Shown one piece after another: positions 1-13,079 of a stretch of DNA of 64,000 nucleotides. The notes under the pieces were generated by a model that worked only from the letters and a program-made list of their open reading frames with translations, did not search any database and was not told the DNA's origin. Position 1 is the first letter of the stretch. Every line of letters begins with the position of its first letter. The DNA is from Beaufortia kweichowensis. Lineage: Eukaryota; Chordata; Actinopteri; Cypriniformes; Gastromyzontidae. Where the stretch lies: positions 14,623,942 to 14,687,941 of the forward strand of contig CM032805.1 of assembly GCA_019155185.1 (NCBI GenBank). The letters run 5' to 3'. A program made the position numbers and the translations under genes.

Positions 1-861
1 CAAATTTAAGTTCCTGTTGGTCGTGTCTAATTCAAACTCCAGAATCGAAAGTGATCCAACCCGTTATGCCCGATGTGTTTAATAAAAGATGAACAGTGTC
101 TGTGAGACAGCAGACAGTACAGTGAGCTCAGAGATCTGTGCAGAGATCTTGAGCTGTCATCACCACTGTTTCCCATCTGCCACCATGAAGAAAGAAAGCG
201 CTGAAGCGCTGGGAGTCATATTAGAAAACCCACACCGCTCTAGAAAGATCGCTTTCTATTCAGCTGTTCAAATGACTGGCTTAAAGTTAATGAGATTAAA
301 GGAAAGGGTCGGTTGGGGGGATCAGATTCAGTGTACAGAGTATTTACGCTAATTATAAAACCATTACGACGGAAGTAATCGCACAGGGCTACGTGATGTT
401 TAACGTGTCTGACATTAAGTGCATCATTTACTTAATTTTAATCATTTCCATGGCTTTCGGATGCTACATACAGATAGGATCAAACAATTAGCAATGTCAA
501 TGCAGGATGTTTGGCAGGTGAATGGGTGTTTTAATCGCTGTGTGCTGGAGACCTCCTGTGGTCCTGCACAGCTCTCAGATGCCAGATTACTCCTAAAAGT
601 GTTTCACACCTGTCTGTCCTTAATCATATTCATTATGAGTTTGAAATGCTTCCTTTATCAAGAGCACTTACAGAGAACACACAACTATTGATTTAGTTTA
701 GCTGGTCAGACATATGTATACATTACTGTTGTTTTTCTGTAGCATCTGACAGTTTGAGTTCCTTAACTGATACGAAACGAAACTGCATAGCTTTAGTGAA
801 GAAATATATTTTTACATTTTCCAAAGAAATGTTAGTGGCACTTTTCTGTGCAAAGTGGCAT
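1..861. other. Unique non-coding sequence, no gene seen
   Basis: No recognisable exon, repeat or RNA. The first 350 bases are somewhat GC-richer, with several short palindromes such as GAGATCTGTGCAGAGATCTTG, and read like single-copy regulatory or intronic DNA. The small open frames at 89-352 and 419-691 encode nothing I recognise. Confidence 0.5.
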
Positions 862-957
862 AATGCTAGGGTCTTGTGTGTGGTTGCCAGGTTGTTATGC
901 GGTTGCTAAGGTGTTCTGAGAGGCTTTCAGGTTCCGTGTGTGTTCTGGGGGGTTGCT
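862..957. repeat. Decayed minisatellite, GGTTGCTAGGGTGTTCTG-like unit
   Basis: Degenerate tandem units are visible: TGCTAGGGTCTTGTGTGTGG, then GGTTGCTAAGGTGTTCTGAG, then GTGTGTTCTGGGGGGTTGCT, each carrying a GGTTGC(T/C)A(G)G core and a GTGTTCTG block. From memory, this resembles a tandem family common in cyprinid genomes in which GGTTGCTAGG alternates with GTGTTCTGGGT. The copies here have diverged well apart, so the array is old and not likely to be length-variable. Confidence 0.5.
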
Positions 958-3099
958 TATACTGTATGACTGGAATCAAAAGAGTTCTTCACGTTTCTAT
1001 GATGTTCTGATCTCTTGATGTGGCTCAGGTCTAGGGAGTTAGGCAGCTAGGCAGTTTTTAAGTATATTTTAATATACATTCAAGCATTATTATATTGCAT
1101 AATGTTTAGCATTATTGTTCATCATATTATTGTATATAATAAGTTATTGCATTTTTTATTCCTTTTCAGTATCTTGCAGCTGTAGTCAGGTCTCTTTTTT
1201 TAATGCAAACCCATCAGATAGTTTTGCCTATCCAAATTATTTTGAGAATTAGTATCACGCCTGTCCTCCACAAGCCCTACAATTTGATGTATCACTACCA
1301 AAGTTAATAAATATTAGGTGTCCTTCCTAAGCAGGCAAAACATGTAAATCATGGTTAAGTTTCTGCTTCTCGAGTATCTCCCTCTGAAGCCCAGTATGAA
1401 ATCTCATTGGTGAAAAGATCCAGCTTCCCATAACACCACATTAAACACCAAATATTGATTTGTTTCCAAATGCATTTAGTGTAGACAGACAAATTGCTTG
1501 TCAAATCACGCCTTTTAGGGCTAGATGGTATAAACGTATAAACAAAAGTAAGAATGATGTTTGCCTTCGGAAGATCAGGTGTGTTTTATTTGTCTCAAAC
1601 TCAAGTTTTTCGCACGCATCGCTTCACTTGTCACATTTAACTAATGCCTGCCACAAATACTAATTTGTTTTTCATGATTGAAGCACTTCATGTGAAACCG
1701 TTTTTCACGTTCCAAAGTTTGCTCGAGGCTTGATCTTGATTAGCATTTTTGTACCAGGAGAAAAACCTACCCGTTTTCGGTTTGTTTGTCTGCCTTTGTT
1801 CAGGACGCATGTAGCGTGCAAATGTGATGTTGGCAACGTTAGACTTACAAAAGGACTCTTCAGACTCAACAATACTCGTATGTTCCACTTTCTAAACCGC
1901 AGTCACAGGGAACGAGATACGCTGTTCACTTGATACATTATTGAGCCTCTTTCTAGAGATGGCGCCTGCATAATGCATGATGTAATAATAAATACTGCAC
2001 TTCACATAAACTACAGTTTCTGCGCTGGAGAGGCGTTTTAGACTGCGGGGAACAGCGAGTCATTTTGTTTGTTTGGTGAAAGGGATGATAGGCGATGATT
2101 GGAGAGAGAGCGATTGCAACCTGTAGAGAGAGAGATGGAGAGTGGACAGATTGGAGAGTGAGGGATTGACACGAGGCTTTGTGTGCGTTTGAAACGGGAG
2201 AAGCTTAAATAGAAAAGCCCCCTGCTGGAGAAAGCCGCTTCTAAATTGTAATTGGTACCGCTGGAAGGGTGTTGGAAGTTTCTTTGAGCGGCCTGCCAAT
2301 GAAACCCGAGCACCAGAGGTAATACATCATCATGTCTCTCGCTTGGCTGGTAGAGCTTATGCGAGTAAGAGCTTTTCGTCCGATGCCCCATATGACCAAA
2401 TCTCCATCCCTCCCTTCGGCCAACCCGCAATGCATTTAACACTTATTTGAGTACTTCTTCACCCCCCAAAGACCCACATAGTTTATCAGAGTTAGATCAC
2501 TCAATCACATCTCAATTCTCCTTATCGAGTTTGTTTGCAGGCACTTTTCTTCAAAGGCACGGCTAAGATTTATGAAACGGCTTGTGGAAATAAAGTAGTA
2601 GTTGCTGACACCACGCTTTTGTCCTGTAGTGTTAGCACAGGTGCTTTCAGACACGTTTTAGGACGTTTCCCGTCAGAACGTGCTGTCACCAGGTGTAATA
2701 AATGACCCAAGCTGGGAAGAAGGGAACAAACTAACTTCCGCTTTTGAAAAAAAGTTTCTGGTCGCCTTGTTTGTACCCTTCGCTCACCTCGCTGTGACCA
2801 CATACTGTGCCCGGTGGCCTGGTTTGCTGAAGTGGCGGTTACGGTGGCCCAAGTGAAACATTCATCACGTTGGAGGTCTTGTGTGCCAGTTTGTCTTTTG
2901 TTGTTTTTAGAATAGAGTGCAACAGTAGGGTAAAAATCCAATTTCTCTATAGAAATATGAATTTTTAATGATAACAAATAACCTTTCAAGACTGACCTAA
3001 ACTCCATAAATAAGGGAAACTGTGAATGAATCTGTGTCTGCAGAACCAGTCGGCCACCATGTTGTATATTGTATAATCAAGTTCCTACACTCTCAAACC
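958..3099. other. Unique non-coding sequence
   Basis: AT-rich up to about 1900, then more mixed. Purine-rich GAGAGA runs occur at about 2100-2160. The two overlapping minus-strand open frames at 2038-2442 (134 codons) and 2570-3007 (145 codons) lack recognisable domains and are taken as chance. The 2520-2900 stretch has higher GC and more CpG than its neighbours and might be conserved non-coding DNA. Confidence 0.4.
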
Positions 3100-3130
3100 A
3101 TTTGTAAAATTTGTAAAAATTTGTAAAAAA
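3100..3130. repeat. Short tandem repeat, TTTGTAAAA unit, about 3 copies
   Basis: Three consecutive TTTGTAAAA-type units differ only in A-run length. It is a small local duplication with no further structure. Confidence 0.6.
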
Positions 3131-3735
3131 GTGTTGTTTTTATACAGTCTAAGCAAAGCCTTTAAGTTAATAGTCTAATAAATTATATATAATTTTTTTT
3201 TATTGTGTAATTTGCAGTGCATCATGGGATGTAAATGGTTAATTCCCTCCTAAAACAGTTTGTCCATCTCTGTTTTTTCCACTTTCATGATGGACAGCAA
3301 AAAAACCAGCAAACCCACAAGGACCCCTCCAAGCTTTCAGAATTATACAGCTTTAACAGACTACAATGCTCGCCTGTGGGTGATGGAAAATCAGATCCGA
3401 TTGATTTTCTTTCCCTCTGATATCAGAGCTCGAATACACCTGGCTGTCAGAGCTCCACTAACAATAGCCAAATGACTAGAGAGAGAAACATACAGGCCAT
3501 AATCGATGGTTTACACATCTGTACCTGCAGAACTCAAAGCCTGTTACAAGCACACAATGGCGCTCTAAGGGAAAAGCTCAGCCGTCAAAAGTGAACTGTC
3601 AAGCTAGTTGTCCTCAAGAGTGTAGCTTTAACACCTCTGCCAAGTCTAATCCTGTTTGTGTTCACCTGTTCCACATCCAAGTGTGCAGGTGCTGTCTGAT
3701 TGCGCTAATAGTTTTACAAAACAACTGCATAGCCT
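3131..3735. other. Unique non-coding sequence
   Basis: Holds a T-run near 3188 and nothing else recognisable. Two short overlapping plus-strand frames (3235-3475) have no domain similarity that I can see. Confidence 0.4.
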
Positions 3736-3769
3736 GAGAGAATGAGAGAGAGAGAGAGAGAGGGAGAGG
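3736..3769. repeat. Short impure GA microsatellite
   Basis: GAGAGAATGAGAGAGAGAGAG followed by GGGAGAGG. It is one of the few GA-oriented tracts on the + strand; the long tracts elsewhere in the window are CT-oriented. Confidence 0.7.
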
Positions 3770-6589
3770 TTGGCAGAAAAACCAGATCAAATCCTTTCCG
3801 TTTAAAGCCTCAGTGCACGTTCAACTTTCAGTCCGCCACGCGCTGTTAAAAATCGATCGTCTACCTGCATCCAGCCTTACAAATCCACCTGAAACGAATT
3901 CCTTTTGGTCATTTTCAGAGTTGCTGTTTCGTGTAGAAAGAAGATGATAAAAATAATTGTTCACATGTAGGGGTTTTCTGAGAATCTTGTGGTTTAACAG
4001 AACCTAATGGGCTTGATGTATTTCTCCATCTTTTTATTGTATTTGTAGCTAGAGTACATGAAAAATAGCTACACGAGCTTGTTTTTAAAGGAACAAGTAC
4101 ATTACTTGCACCTCGGGGGGCTTGCTGGGTAGATAGGTGAAAAGATATTGCGCTGTATTTTATTGAATGTCAACAAAAGTAAAACATTCCTAGCTGGTTT
4201 GTGTGGGGTATTAGTGTTTTGTGGTTATCTATTTTGACCATCTCGTAATCTTTCAGCGAAGGTAATCTTATGCTTGAAAGATACAGGCATAACCTTAATC
4301 TAGTTTTTATACTTGCTTATGAATTAAATAGCAATATAAGATATTACAAAATGAATCTTCATGCTAGTAATTATTCTTAATTAGTATACACTTGTATACT
4401 TGTTTACTTCTCTTAACTGATCCATACTTGATTTGTGCGATGACATGCAACAAGCATGTGTGTTCAGCTTTGTTTTCTCCTTCTGTTAAATCTGTGAAAT
4501 ATTATTTATGTGTTACTTTAGGACAGACAAAAGTTCATACATTCATCTGATTCTTCAGTGACTTGTGGACAGCAGTTCATCAACTGTGCCATCATTTTAA
4601 TAAAACTTGATGAGTTTACAAGTAACAACAAGACTATACTTTATCAAAAGTCTGGTTATGCAACATTAGCATGCGAAACTCGCATTATTTCCAAGCTTTT
4701 TGATTTATTGCTTTTCATTACAATTTACATTTTAGCTATTACACAATCCAGATGTTTAATCAGGTGGTCTCTTGTAAAAGCTCTACAGTTGCCCACAGGC
4801 AGAAATTGGCTAAGTAAATGGAAATGAGAGGAGATAAACTTCTTTCTGAGATTAAATAATTGTCTTTTTTTATTACAGCTAATCCAGCATTGCAGGTGTT
4901 TGTGGATGTGCACACTGAGAGGCGTGGGTCTGCCATCAGCAGTTTTGCTGTTAGTAGCACACACCTGCTTTTATGTGTTTTGCAGCTGAGTTGCTATTTG
5001 CACGATGATTGGCAATTATTATCTGGTAAAGGAGTTTTTGTGCAAGATGTAGATTCATGTGTGTTGCAACAGTAAAAACAGTGCTTTTAGGTTCCACTTG
5101 AAATAGTATCTCAGACTTGCTTAACTGAGTTTGTGCTTCCTCTCCTGGTTAAGTGAGTGAGTTTTATTAGATTTTTTTCTTATAAAGTTCTTCAGCAGTT
5201 TAGTGTTTGATTTAAAACCTTTCTGTGACTGTCTCCGTCAGATGAAACCACACTCTTACAATGTAAGAGTTTTTTAACAATGTAGCGTATGAGGCTGTGC
5301 TAAAGTTTATTTTGAATATATTAGAAATGAGGTATACTCGCATTATAGCAGGGTGTATATAAGTGCCTTTTTGCTTTTTTAAATGTTCACTATATACTTT
5401 TGCATATAAAAAAATATATAATATTGCACTATATAAATATTGCAAGCACAAATTTTCATTGAGGTGTAGTTTCTTAAAGCATCCATTCTCAACTTGTTAT
5501 TATTAAAATTGAGCAAAAAATGTGTTATTATGTAAATGGAGTTTGTTACCCCAATTCACAAAGATATTCTTTTGAATAATTAATAATTATAAGTTGAGGT
5601 TGTGATTCTTGTGGGTTGTCAATTCGACCTTATTTGAATTCCGCTCGCATAGAGACACATTTGTGAAGTAACAGCCAACAGAGATTTCAACATAGAAACT
5701 GAAGTTACTAAATTAACTAAAACAAAATACCATTTTCCCTCGGAATATATTCAAAAACAAAATTAATTAAAAATATAATCTCACATAGCGTAACATTGCA
5801 ACAAGAATAATGATGCTTTTATTGTCATAGCTGATGCTATACTGTAGATGTTTTTGGCACAATAAAGCTCATTTTGGCATGATGTAACAACCAATCTGCT
5901 TCCAGGGGTGGAACTATCTGTTTTATGCTTAGCTAAATCTGAAGAGTCTTTGTTTTTGACAAGTATAATTGGATTGTGCGTGTAAGCCGAGTACATCAAA
6001 TGCCTGATTCTTAAACATGGCTTTTGGCTGCGGTTACATAAGCTGGACGAGACCTCACGGATAATTCCTAATGATGTCATTTCTCTTCCAGTTTCCTATT
6101 AAAAACTGCACATTTGTTCTCGTGACATGAAAACAATGTTTGTTCACTGTGTTTGTATTCTCCATTAACAGATCAATGTATTAAACACGCTGAGCTCTGT
6201 TGGATGCTTTGACTCTCTGCTTGTGTTGGTTTTACACGTACCCAATAAGCGGTGAAAATGAACAAGGCTTATATCTTTTTAGCACAGGTGGCTCTTTGTT
6301 TTTGTCTATCTTTGCTGGGCTAAATCATCTTTTTGCCTGGAAGAAAAGAGCCGTGCACTCTGCGGAGATCTGTTTAACCTGCAGAAACACTGGTCCCTGT
6401 GTTTACCCAGTGATAACAATTCTATTTACAAAAGTGCCCAGGGTGATGATGAGACCACTGATTGGCTCTCTATTGGATTTTAAACATCTGAGCTCTTTAC
6501 GTAGGTTTGGATTTGAAAGTAGACATTTTTTAAACAATACACTTTTGTTATATTTATATTTTTTCACCTGATCACTGTCACTGCACCTA
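3770..6589. other. AT-rich unique non-coding sequence
   Basis: Nothing recognisable apart from short A/T runs. A possible acceptor (pyrimidine run then ATTACAG, ending at 4878) precedes an open frame to 5075, but there is no family similarity and no supporting neighbour exon, so it is not called. Confidence 0.4.
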
Positions 6590-6850
6590 TTGAACATACA
6601 TGTTAAAAGGCAGTAGACAAATTTTATTTTAGATATTTGAATATTTTTTATGTTTTTAATCTTATAATTTTTTAAAATTTTAGATATTTAAATATAACTT
6701 TAACATTTTTATTAGCCTATTTATTTGTCAAATATTTATTCCTGAGTCTTAGACCTTTCCATCAATATATAGTTTGTCATGATTAGATTAGAATTCAACT
6801 GTAAAATATTAATGTGAATAGTGAAATACAAACCTAAGTGTTTCTTACAT
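6590..6850 (+). repeat. Interspersed repeat, copy 1 of a family also at 61.75-62.0 kb
   Basis: The segment 6741-6833 matches 61890-61980 in the same orientation. Both run from GAGTCTTA through ATCAATATATAGTTTGTCAT and GATTAGATTAGAATTCA to GTGAATAGTGAAATA, with only scattered differences. The T-rich leader before it (TTTTATGTTTxxTATxAAT) is also roughly shared. No terminal inverted repeat or target duplication could be fixed, so the class is unknown. An interspersed element is more likely than a local duplication because the copies lie 55 kb apart. Confidence 0.6.
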
Positions 6851-9793
6851 CGATGTTTTATAACATGTACAATGGTTTCATTGTGCTTTCATGTGCTTTA
6901 AAGCCCCTTGTGAATGCATTATGTTAATCTTTCAATGCCACCAGAAGCCATCACTGTACCATGATACCACCACAATTCTTTTTATGAGGGCTATGGTAAC
7001 CGGCTCTGACAGATAAAATTAGCTATTACATGAGTTAAATATTTGTTGATGGTTGCTTAGGAAAGCTTATTCATCACTGTCAGTGCATCTGTAACATCCC
7101 TCATCCATTAACTGCTATAGAATGTAGTTTCCCAAATTGATTTGGAACACTGTTATTCATGCATAATGTGTCCTGATTCACAATATTTCCACCACATGGG
7201 GGCAGAAGAACATTTATGAATGATTTCTGTGTCTGTATAGCCATATGTGTGTGTGTTTCAGGGATTATGGTTGAAAGCTTTAGGGGATGAAATTTGCTAC
7301 ATCTTGGAGATTTTCATCCATTTTTTAAGGCAGGGAAATATCCATGTTTAACTTCAGACCATATGTATCTGTGATTACATGTTGTGTAGGTTACTATACA
7401 TGTGTGTCATGGTTGTTTTGTTTTTTGATAAGGTGAGAAGGCATCATGCAGGTTACATTTGACTAATGTTTATCATGTGACAAATAAATCCGCACCAACA
7501 TGACAATCCTGAGAGTTGTGAATTTTGTCAGTAGCATTTGTAGATATGAGCAAAACTTCTGACAGGCGGTGTTAACATCTGCTATGAGAAAGGTCTCCCA
7601 ATAGCCTCAATGTTTCCTAAAGTCATGGGGATGTTTGTTTTATACTCAAGTAAATTGATATGATAGGATTTGCTGATAAGGGTTTGCTGACAGCGATTGA
7701 CCAGGTCATATGGTATGATGTAAGAAGGAAGGTGTCATGGTTGATTTAGCAAGTGTAAGTCTGTCTGTAATGACCGTCAGTGACCAATAACCTGGTTCAC
7801 TTACCACTGAGTTATCAAATTTCCTTGGTCATTGAAAATCCTTCATCATGTGAAAATGCTTCATTGATCGTAGTGTCTTCATGAATGCATGAAACGGTGA
7901 TGTTTGGATAAAATAGCTTTAGTTCTGATCTACACTGCTGTTGGTGGTTGAGGTCATTCTAGACCGGACTTAACATCTCCTGAGTTTCATGCAGGCCTCC
8001 AGCTGTGCTCATGGGGTTTGGTGGTTAAAAGCCTGGCCTGCCAGCTCTGAATAATGAATAGATAATACGGCAAGCTTCCTGTCACCGAACACCTGTGTTG
8101 AATCTGTGTGATGCCACCTGTCAGTCTGAAGATGTTGTCTGTCGGCTGTTTGTCTGATGTAGACTTACTACAACCACAGGATGGAAATGTGTGTGTGTGT
8201 AAAGAGGACACAAAATTTTGGCTATCTATTTTGCTGCCAATCTTCTGTTGGTTTAATGTGTAATAGCTGATCATCTCATCAAATGTTGTTTAGTAATTTA
8301 GTTTAGTTTATTATTTTCATACATCCACATGCAAGCTGTTTTATGCCATGTTATTTGATGAACTGATTTTCAGTTTTCAGCTTTTTAAAGCTGTACTTTG
8401 CTCATGTTTAATCTATAGATTTTGTTAATAGTAAAGCTTTTAATAATCTGTTTTGATGTGCAAATCTTTTGTGTTGTCTACAGTTATGGACTTTTGACTA
8501 AAGAACTCGTGCATTAAAGTGATTAACCAAATTTTGTTTTGTATTTATGTTGTTTAGGGCTTGTCTGTAATAAATAATACCACAATGAGAAAAAAACCTT
8601 TGAAATATACCACAGCTAAAAGTGTTGAAAACACCAAAGAAATTCGTCTAGACTTAGTGATCTAAATTTATGTCTGTCTAAAAGCAGTGCTGATTATTTC
8701 ACAGACATTTCTATCCAGAATATACAGACTGACAAAACTCTTTCGAAACCGCAGAGCTTTTTATTTTTAGGAAGGATAAAAATTCTGCTCGTTTACTTCA
8801 TAGTCAGAAAGTGAAATGTTTTCCATGTTGTATACAGTCAGATGATTATTCTGACTGGCGTCTGTAGTCTGACATTTCGATTCTTGTTGATGGTCTTTGG
8901 GCTAAAACCATGATATCTAACCAAAAATTAGGCTAGTGAAGCTGCAGATTTGAATTCTGTTGGCAATCTTTCGTACATACAGTAACCCGTGCAAAAGAGA
9001 CTCGCTGTAAAGCTTTAAAGCGTTTACGGACAGTGAAATAGAAGTCCACAGGCAGTATAGAGAGGAATACAGAAACAAACCGATTCAAAGCCAAATTTCT
9101 GACTTTTTTATTTGATTTGTCAAGCTTCCCATGAGGAACAGCGACCCACATGATCAACAGTCATCTATTTATCTGTCTGTGGGAAGTGAGATGTAGACTC
9201 ATTAAATCCTACACTGCAGGATGTTCTAATTCTGTCCTCTCATTTACGTCTATGACTCAAATATTGGCCCGGCTTCAAAAAAGCGTATCTGTAAATGTGG
9301 CGGTTGAGAGACCATTAGTTGCACAGCTACAGTCCCTTGCAAAACAACAATGTAAGAACCACAAACATTAAAATATATTTATTGTTTTGAACAAATGTCT
9401 TGTCTTATGGTGCAGCATGATTCCTTTGGGTTGCTTTTATTTCTTTAATACAGTACTACATCCTTGTATAATTAATTTAGCGTTTAGTTTGTTGTGATTT
9501 TACTGAAAACATGCTAAACAACCAAATCAGATTTTAAGGTTTGTTTCGGTGATGGGGCCACAATGTTGTTAGCTTGTAGGTTCAATTTACGGTTAGTTAT
9601 TACGAAGGATTGGGCTTGTTTTAAGCATAGAACTTGTGAATTTTTTATATTTCCTATTTCCTAACATTTTTGGCCATTCTTCTGTAGTGTAGTGCTTTAT
9701 AACAAGGTCAATCACACCAACAATTCTCTGCCAGTAGAAACTCAAGAGGTGATGAGATTTGATATTTCAGAATAATAATACCCATGTGCATTT
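6851..9793. other. Unique non-coding sequence
   Basis: No gene or recognised repeat. Short TG runs occur at about 7243 and 8193. The minus-strand frame 7987-8274 (95 codons) is unsupported by domains or splice sites. Confidence 0.4.
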
Positions 9794-10056
9794 GTGACCC
9801 TTTCTGTGTAATCCAGGCTATCAAAATTTAATTACGGGATAACAAGCTTTAAAGTAGCCATAGCTGAAAAATGATTAAAATAGGTAATGTGTGTTTATTT
9901 CTGTAAATGTATAATAGTTATATTTACATTTATAATGCTGAATGAAGATTTTATTGACATTATGATTTTAACGTTTGGAATGTCATTACTCAGTCAATAT
10001 TAGATATCAAGGTAATATTTCCGCACAATGTTCTTCGGGTTTACACAGACCGTCAC
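9794..10056 (+). mobile_element. Decayed GTGACCCTG-type MITE (copy 1 of 5)
   Basis: Begins GTGACCCTTTCTGTGTAATC, close to the GTGACCCTGTCTGTGAAACC start of the better copy at 26107. It shares the family core: CATTACTCAGTCAATATTAG, ATATCAAGGTAATATTT and CACAATGTTCTTC. It ends near TTTACACAGACCGTCAC, a remnant of the opposite terminal repeat. About 263 bp, heavily diverged, no coding capacity. Assignment to a DNA-transposon-derived MITE is inferred from the inverted ends. Confidence 0.6.
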
Positions 10057-10521
10057 ATTTTTTTCTGACGTATTGACCGATAAAACATACTTTATCATTT
10101 ATAGCTTAAACTCCCCATAAAGTTCTCCCTGAGGATAACCATCTTCAAATATTTCCCTTTGTATCCATAACTCTCTATTAATGAGAAAGTGTTCCCAATA
10201 GTGTGAAATGACATGTTCCGGACACTCCTCTTAATGAAATAATGAGCTCTCCTGAGATCCAGTCGTACATGCCCTACTCTTTTGCTTTGTGCTGACCGAA
10301 CAATGGAGGATAGTTTCAGCTGTACAGCCATTGAGAACCCTATCTGATTGTCTCCTGATGGATGACTTTCTCTGGCAAAAGGCTCAGGGGAGTTGAGAAC
10401 ATAGCATAGTCTCTATTGTATCGCCTTGTAGCTCTGTACAGCTGATTCTGACAGCTCTGTCATGGCTTCTAAACTACAGATAGCCAGTCACAGACCTGAA
10501 TCAGTTCCCAGGATCTTCCTT
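10057..10521. other. Unique non-coding sequence
   Basis: Nothing recognised. The minus-strand frame 10095-10331 (78 codons) has no identifiable domain. Confidence 0.4.
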
Positions 10522-10645
10522 AACAGATTAGTTTACCAAAAAATTAAACATTTGTCGTTTATTCATGTTGTTTGAACTCTGTGTATGACATTCTGTGGAC
10601 CACGGAATGAGTTTCATGGTTGCTTTTTAGTTTGTGGGGTGAAAT
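10522..10645 (+). repeat. Decayed dispersed repeat of the TTCACCCAAAAATG family
   Basis: TTAGTTTACCAAAAAATTAA, then TTCATGTTGTTTGAACTCTG, then ATGAGTTTC follow in order the layout I recall for a very common cyprinid repeat (AGTTCACCCAAAAATGAAAA ... CTCATGTTGTTCCAAACCTG ... TATGAGTTTC). Divergence is high. A second copy lies in the opposite orientation at 38830-38934. Confidence 0.55.
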
Positions 10646-12519
10646 TGTCAGGGTTCAATTTTTGTAAACAACGACTTGAACTTCAGTCAAATTTCAGGCT
10701 TTATGATACTTGAAATGTAGTGCCTCTGCAATCTTTTTAATGATACTTTAATAGCGCCTTCGTGTTTCTGTTTTGATGCTTAAAAGCTTCATTCCACATT
10801 TACTGTAATTTCATGAGGAAAAACTTCCCATTTATGTGTGGCACTTAAAGAAGTCATACATGTCTGAAACAAAATTTTTGGGAACTATTCCTAATCCCCT
10901 TATTTAAGCGTAGCGCTAAATATTGTTATTATGATTTAAGAGGAGTAATGGTTGAAATGATGAAGCGATTTGGTGAATTCAGATGTAATTAAGGTTAAAT
11001 GTATCTTTGTCTCTTTTAAATGAATGACTAACACAGACCGCACACAGATGTGTGGTTGTTAAAGATAGCGTGATTCAGGGTGATTCATTATGTGATTCAC
11101 AGTGTTTTAGTGCCGGTTGTGATCCGCCCACGCTGTGCGTTACAGGTTTAGATCCTCACACCTAAAGTTTGCAAAGATGCACATCCAGCATCACAGGGAG
11201 ATGGAGGTTTTCAGAGTTTGGATATTAAAAACACAATGCTTGAGGTGGGCGGTATCATTAATCACAGTAAAATAAGAGCATATATCACAATATGGTTTTT
11301 TTTGCTTAGAAATTCAAGCTTAGAACTTTTTATATATTGCATATTTTTATATATTCAATTTGTATTGATCCAGTTAATGAAATGCTTTAGAAATGAAAGG
11401 TACTTCATTTTCTTAATTTCTTGTTTAATGGGAACTTGATGTACACAAACCAAACAATAACATATTCCTAACAAATAGGTCTGAACTTTACTGAATTTAT
11501 GGCAATTGAGATCAAATAAAAAAAACCTCATCAGTAATGTATTATAAATATGACTGGATGATCCACAATCCATTGTAAAGCTCCTGATATACACCCACCT
11601 TCAGTTCAGCTGAATTTTATGTCGATACATAAAGTTGCACCATTCAATGCAAAAACATCAATTCAACACTTGGTTTCTCTGCTTTATTGATCTCATGACT
11701 TTGTTTGTGACCATATTGATCTTTGCGTTTCCCTCCACCAATAGTGTACTTTATGTGTGTGATTGTGCGATGGTTACTGTAACGTCAAAGGCAGTGGACT
11801 AGTTGGCAATAGCAGCTTTGGACCTGTAAAGAATTTTCCCATGAGTCTGTGCACAATGAGGAATGAGTGGGAGGGACAAACAGTCTAATGACGGTGGTGT
11901 TAATCTAATTGTACTAGTTGGCATGAGAGAAAGTGCTTGTGGAGACGCTATAAGACACTGGCTCATTTTTCATAGTGTTTGCCCAGTCTTGTTGTGCCTA
12001 TAGTAAACATTCTATGACACATTTAGATACGAAAACAGAAGCTACAGTTTTCTGTTTCAGGGTATTGCCAACAGATTATGGTTGGCAAGGAAGTTATGTA
12101 GATATTTGGTATCCTAGCAGAGGGGCACGACCCAAACAGGGGTACGAGGTATGATTTAAGCGGTTCACGGACAGCAGGAAAAACACTGCAACTAGCCATT
12201 TAAGCATATATTTAAGAAAGTCAAAATAAATAAGGTTATTAACTTTTTTAAAGAAGATAAGGAAGCAGATAAAGCAGCGTGTCCAACACATGTTAAAATA
12301 AAACCTATGTGAAATGCAAGATCTAGTTTGTGACGCAAAACCAATTAGCAGTTACATTCTGCTTCTGTATTAAAGCATTAACAGCAATTATTTTTGTCAT
12401 TTCTATTTCATTTAAGCTCTTTCCATCAAGCAGTCCTCTTATATTTGTAAATGTTAATGGAAAAGTCTTTTGGAACTGCCTTCAGGGTCGTCACTCATTT
12501 GTTTATGTATCAGAGGAGA
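10646..12519. other. Unique non-coding sequence
   Basis: AT-rich with no recognised repeat. 11040-11170 has higher GC and paired GTGATTCA motifs (GGTGATTCATTATGTGATTC), which may be binding-site clusters but are too little to call. Confidence 0.4.
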
Positions 12520-12950
12520 CAGACTGGAGAAATAACGCCCACCACAAGTGGCTGCTTTTGAAGACGTGACGTGTGTGTGGCGCTGCGAAGCCGAGGGACA
12601 GACGCATAATGTCCAAGATGAATAAGCAAATGCGTAAATCGATGAACTCGGTCCCCGGTTCCCTTTATGATTCTTGTCGTAAAGCCATCATTTAGGATTT
12701 GTGTCGGCATAAACAACCTGTCTTGGCTTTTTATGGTAGGTGCGGAGGAATGGAAAGCGCCTGTATTGCTGAGACAATTTCGTGGATGACCTTTAGTTTA
12801 GTGGCTGTCAATTTATCCTGCTGAGTGAAAAAGTAAAAGGGAAAAAATGTAAGAACAAATTTGCTCCGACAAGACTGGTTTTCAGCGCAATCTTGAATGT
12901 GTTTAGAGATACCGGTCATTTAGCCGAAGTAGCCGTTTATTGCAGATGGA
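12520..12950. promoter_or_regulatory. Candidate conserved regulatory block
   Basis: GC and CpG rise sharply against AT-rich neighbours, and there is no low complexity. Recognisable sites include a CRE-like TGACGTG (12567-12573), two caudal/CDX-type TTTATG(A/G) motifs (12664-12670, 12729-12735), and CTGTCAAT near 12805, which fits a MEIS/PBX site. Open frames on both strands overlap here without domain similarity, as expected where stop codons are rarer. Function is inferred from composition only; an unrecognised short exon is the alternative. Confidence 0.25.
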
Positions 12951-13079
12951 CCGACTTCTCTTCACCTGCCCGTTCTCAAGAGGGACCACCATATTATTAC
13001 TTTAAATTTAGGCAGGTTGGATGAAATGCCTGGTGTGGTTGAGAACAGAGAGTAAAAATGTCAAAGTTGGGTGTTTTAG

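Noticed and set aside
2038..3007. Minus-strand frames of 134 and 145 codons
   Set aside because: No domain, no paralogous repeat signature, no splice or promoter support; overlapping alternate frames are also open.
4879..5075. Possible exon after TTTTTTTATTACAG
   Set aside because: Hydrophobic, family-less peptide, and pyrimidine runs followed by AG are common in this AT-rich DNA.
9327..9345. CTACAGTCCCTTGCAAAAC resembles a Tc1/mariner terminal repeat (TACAGTGCCTTGCA)
   Set aside because: Single short match; no partner end, TA duplication or transposase remnant nearby.
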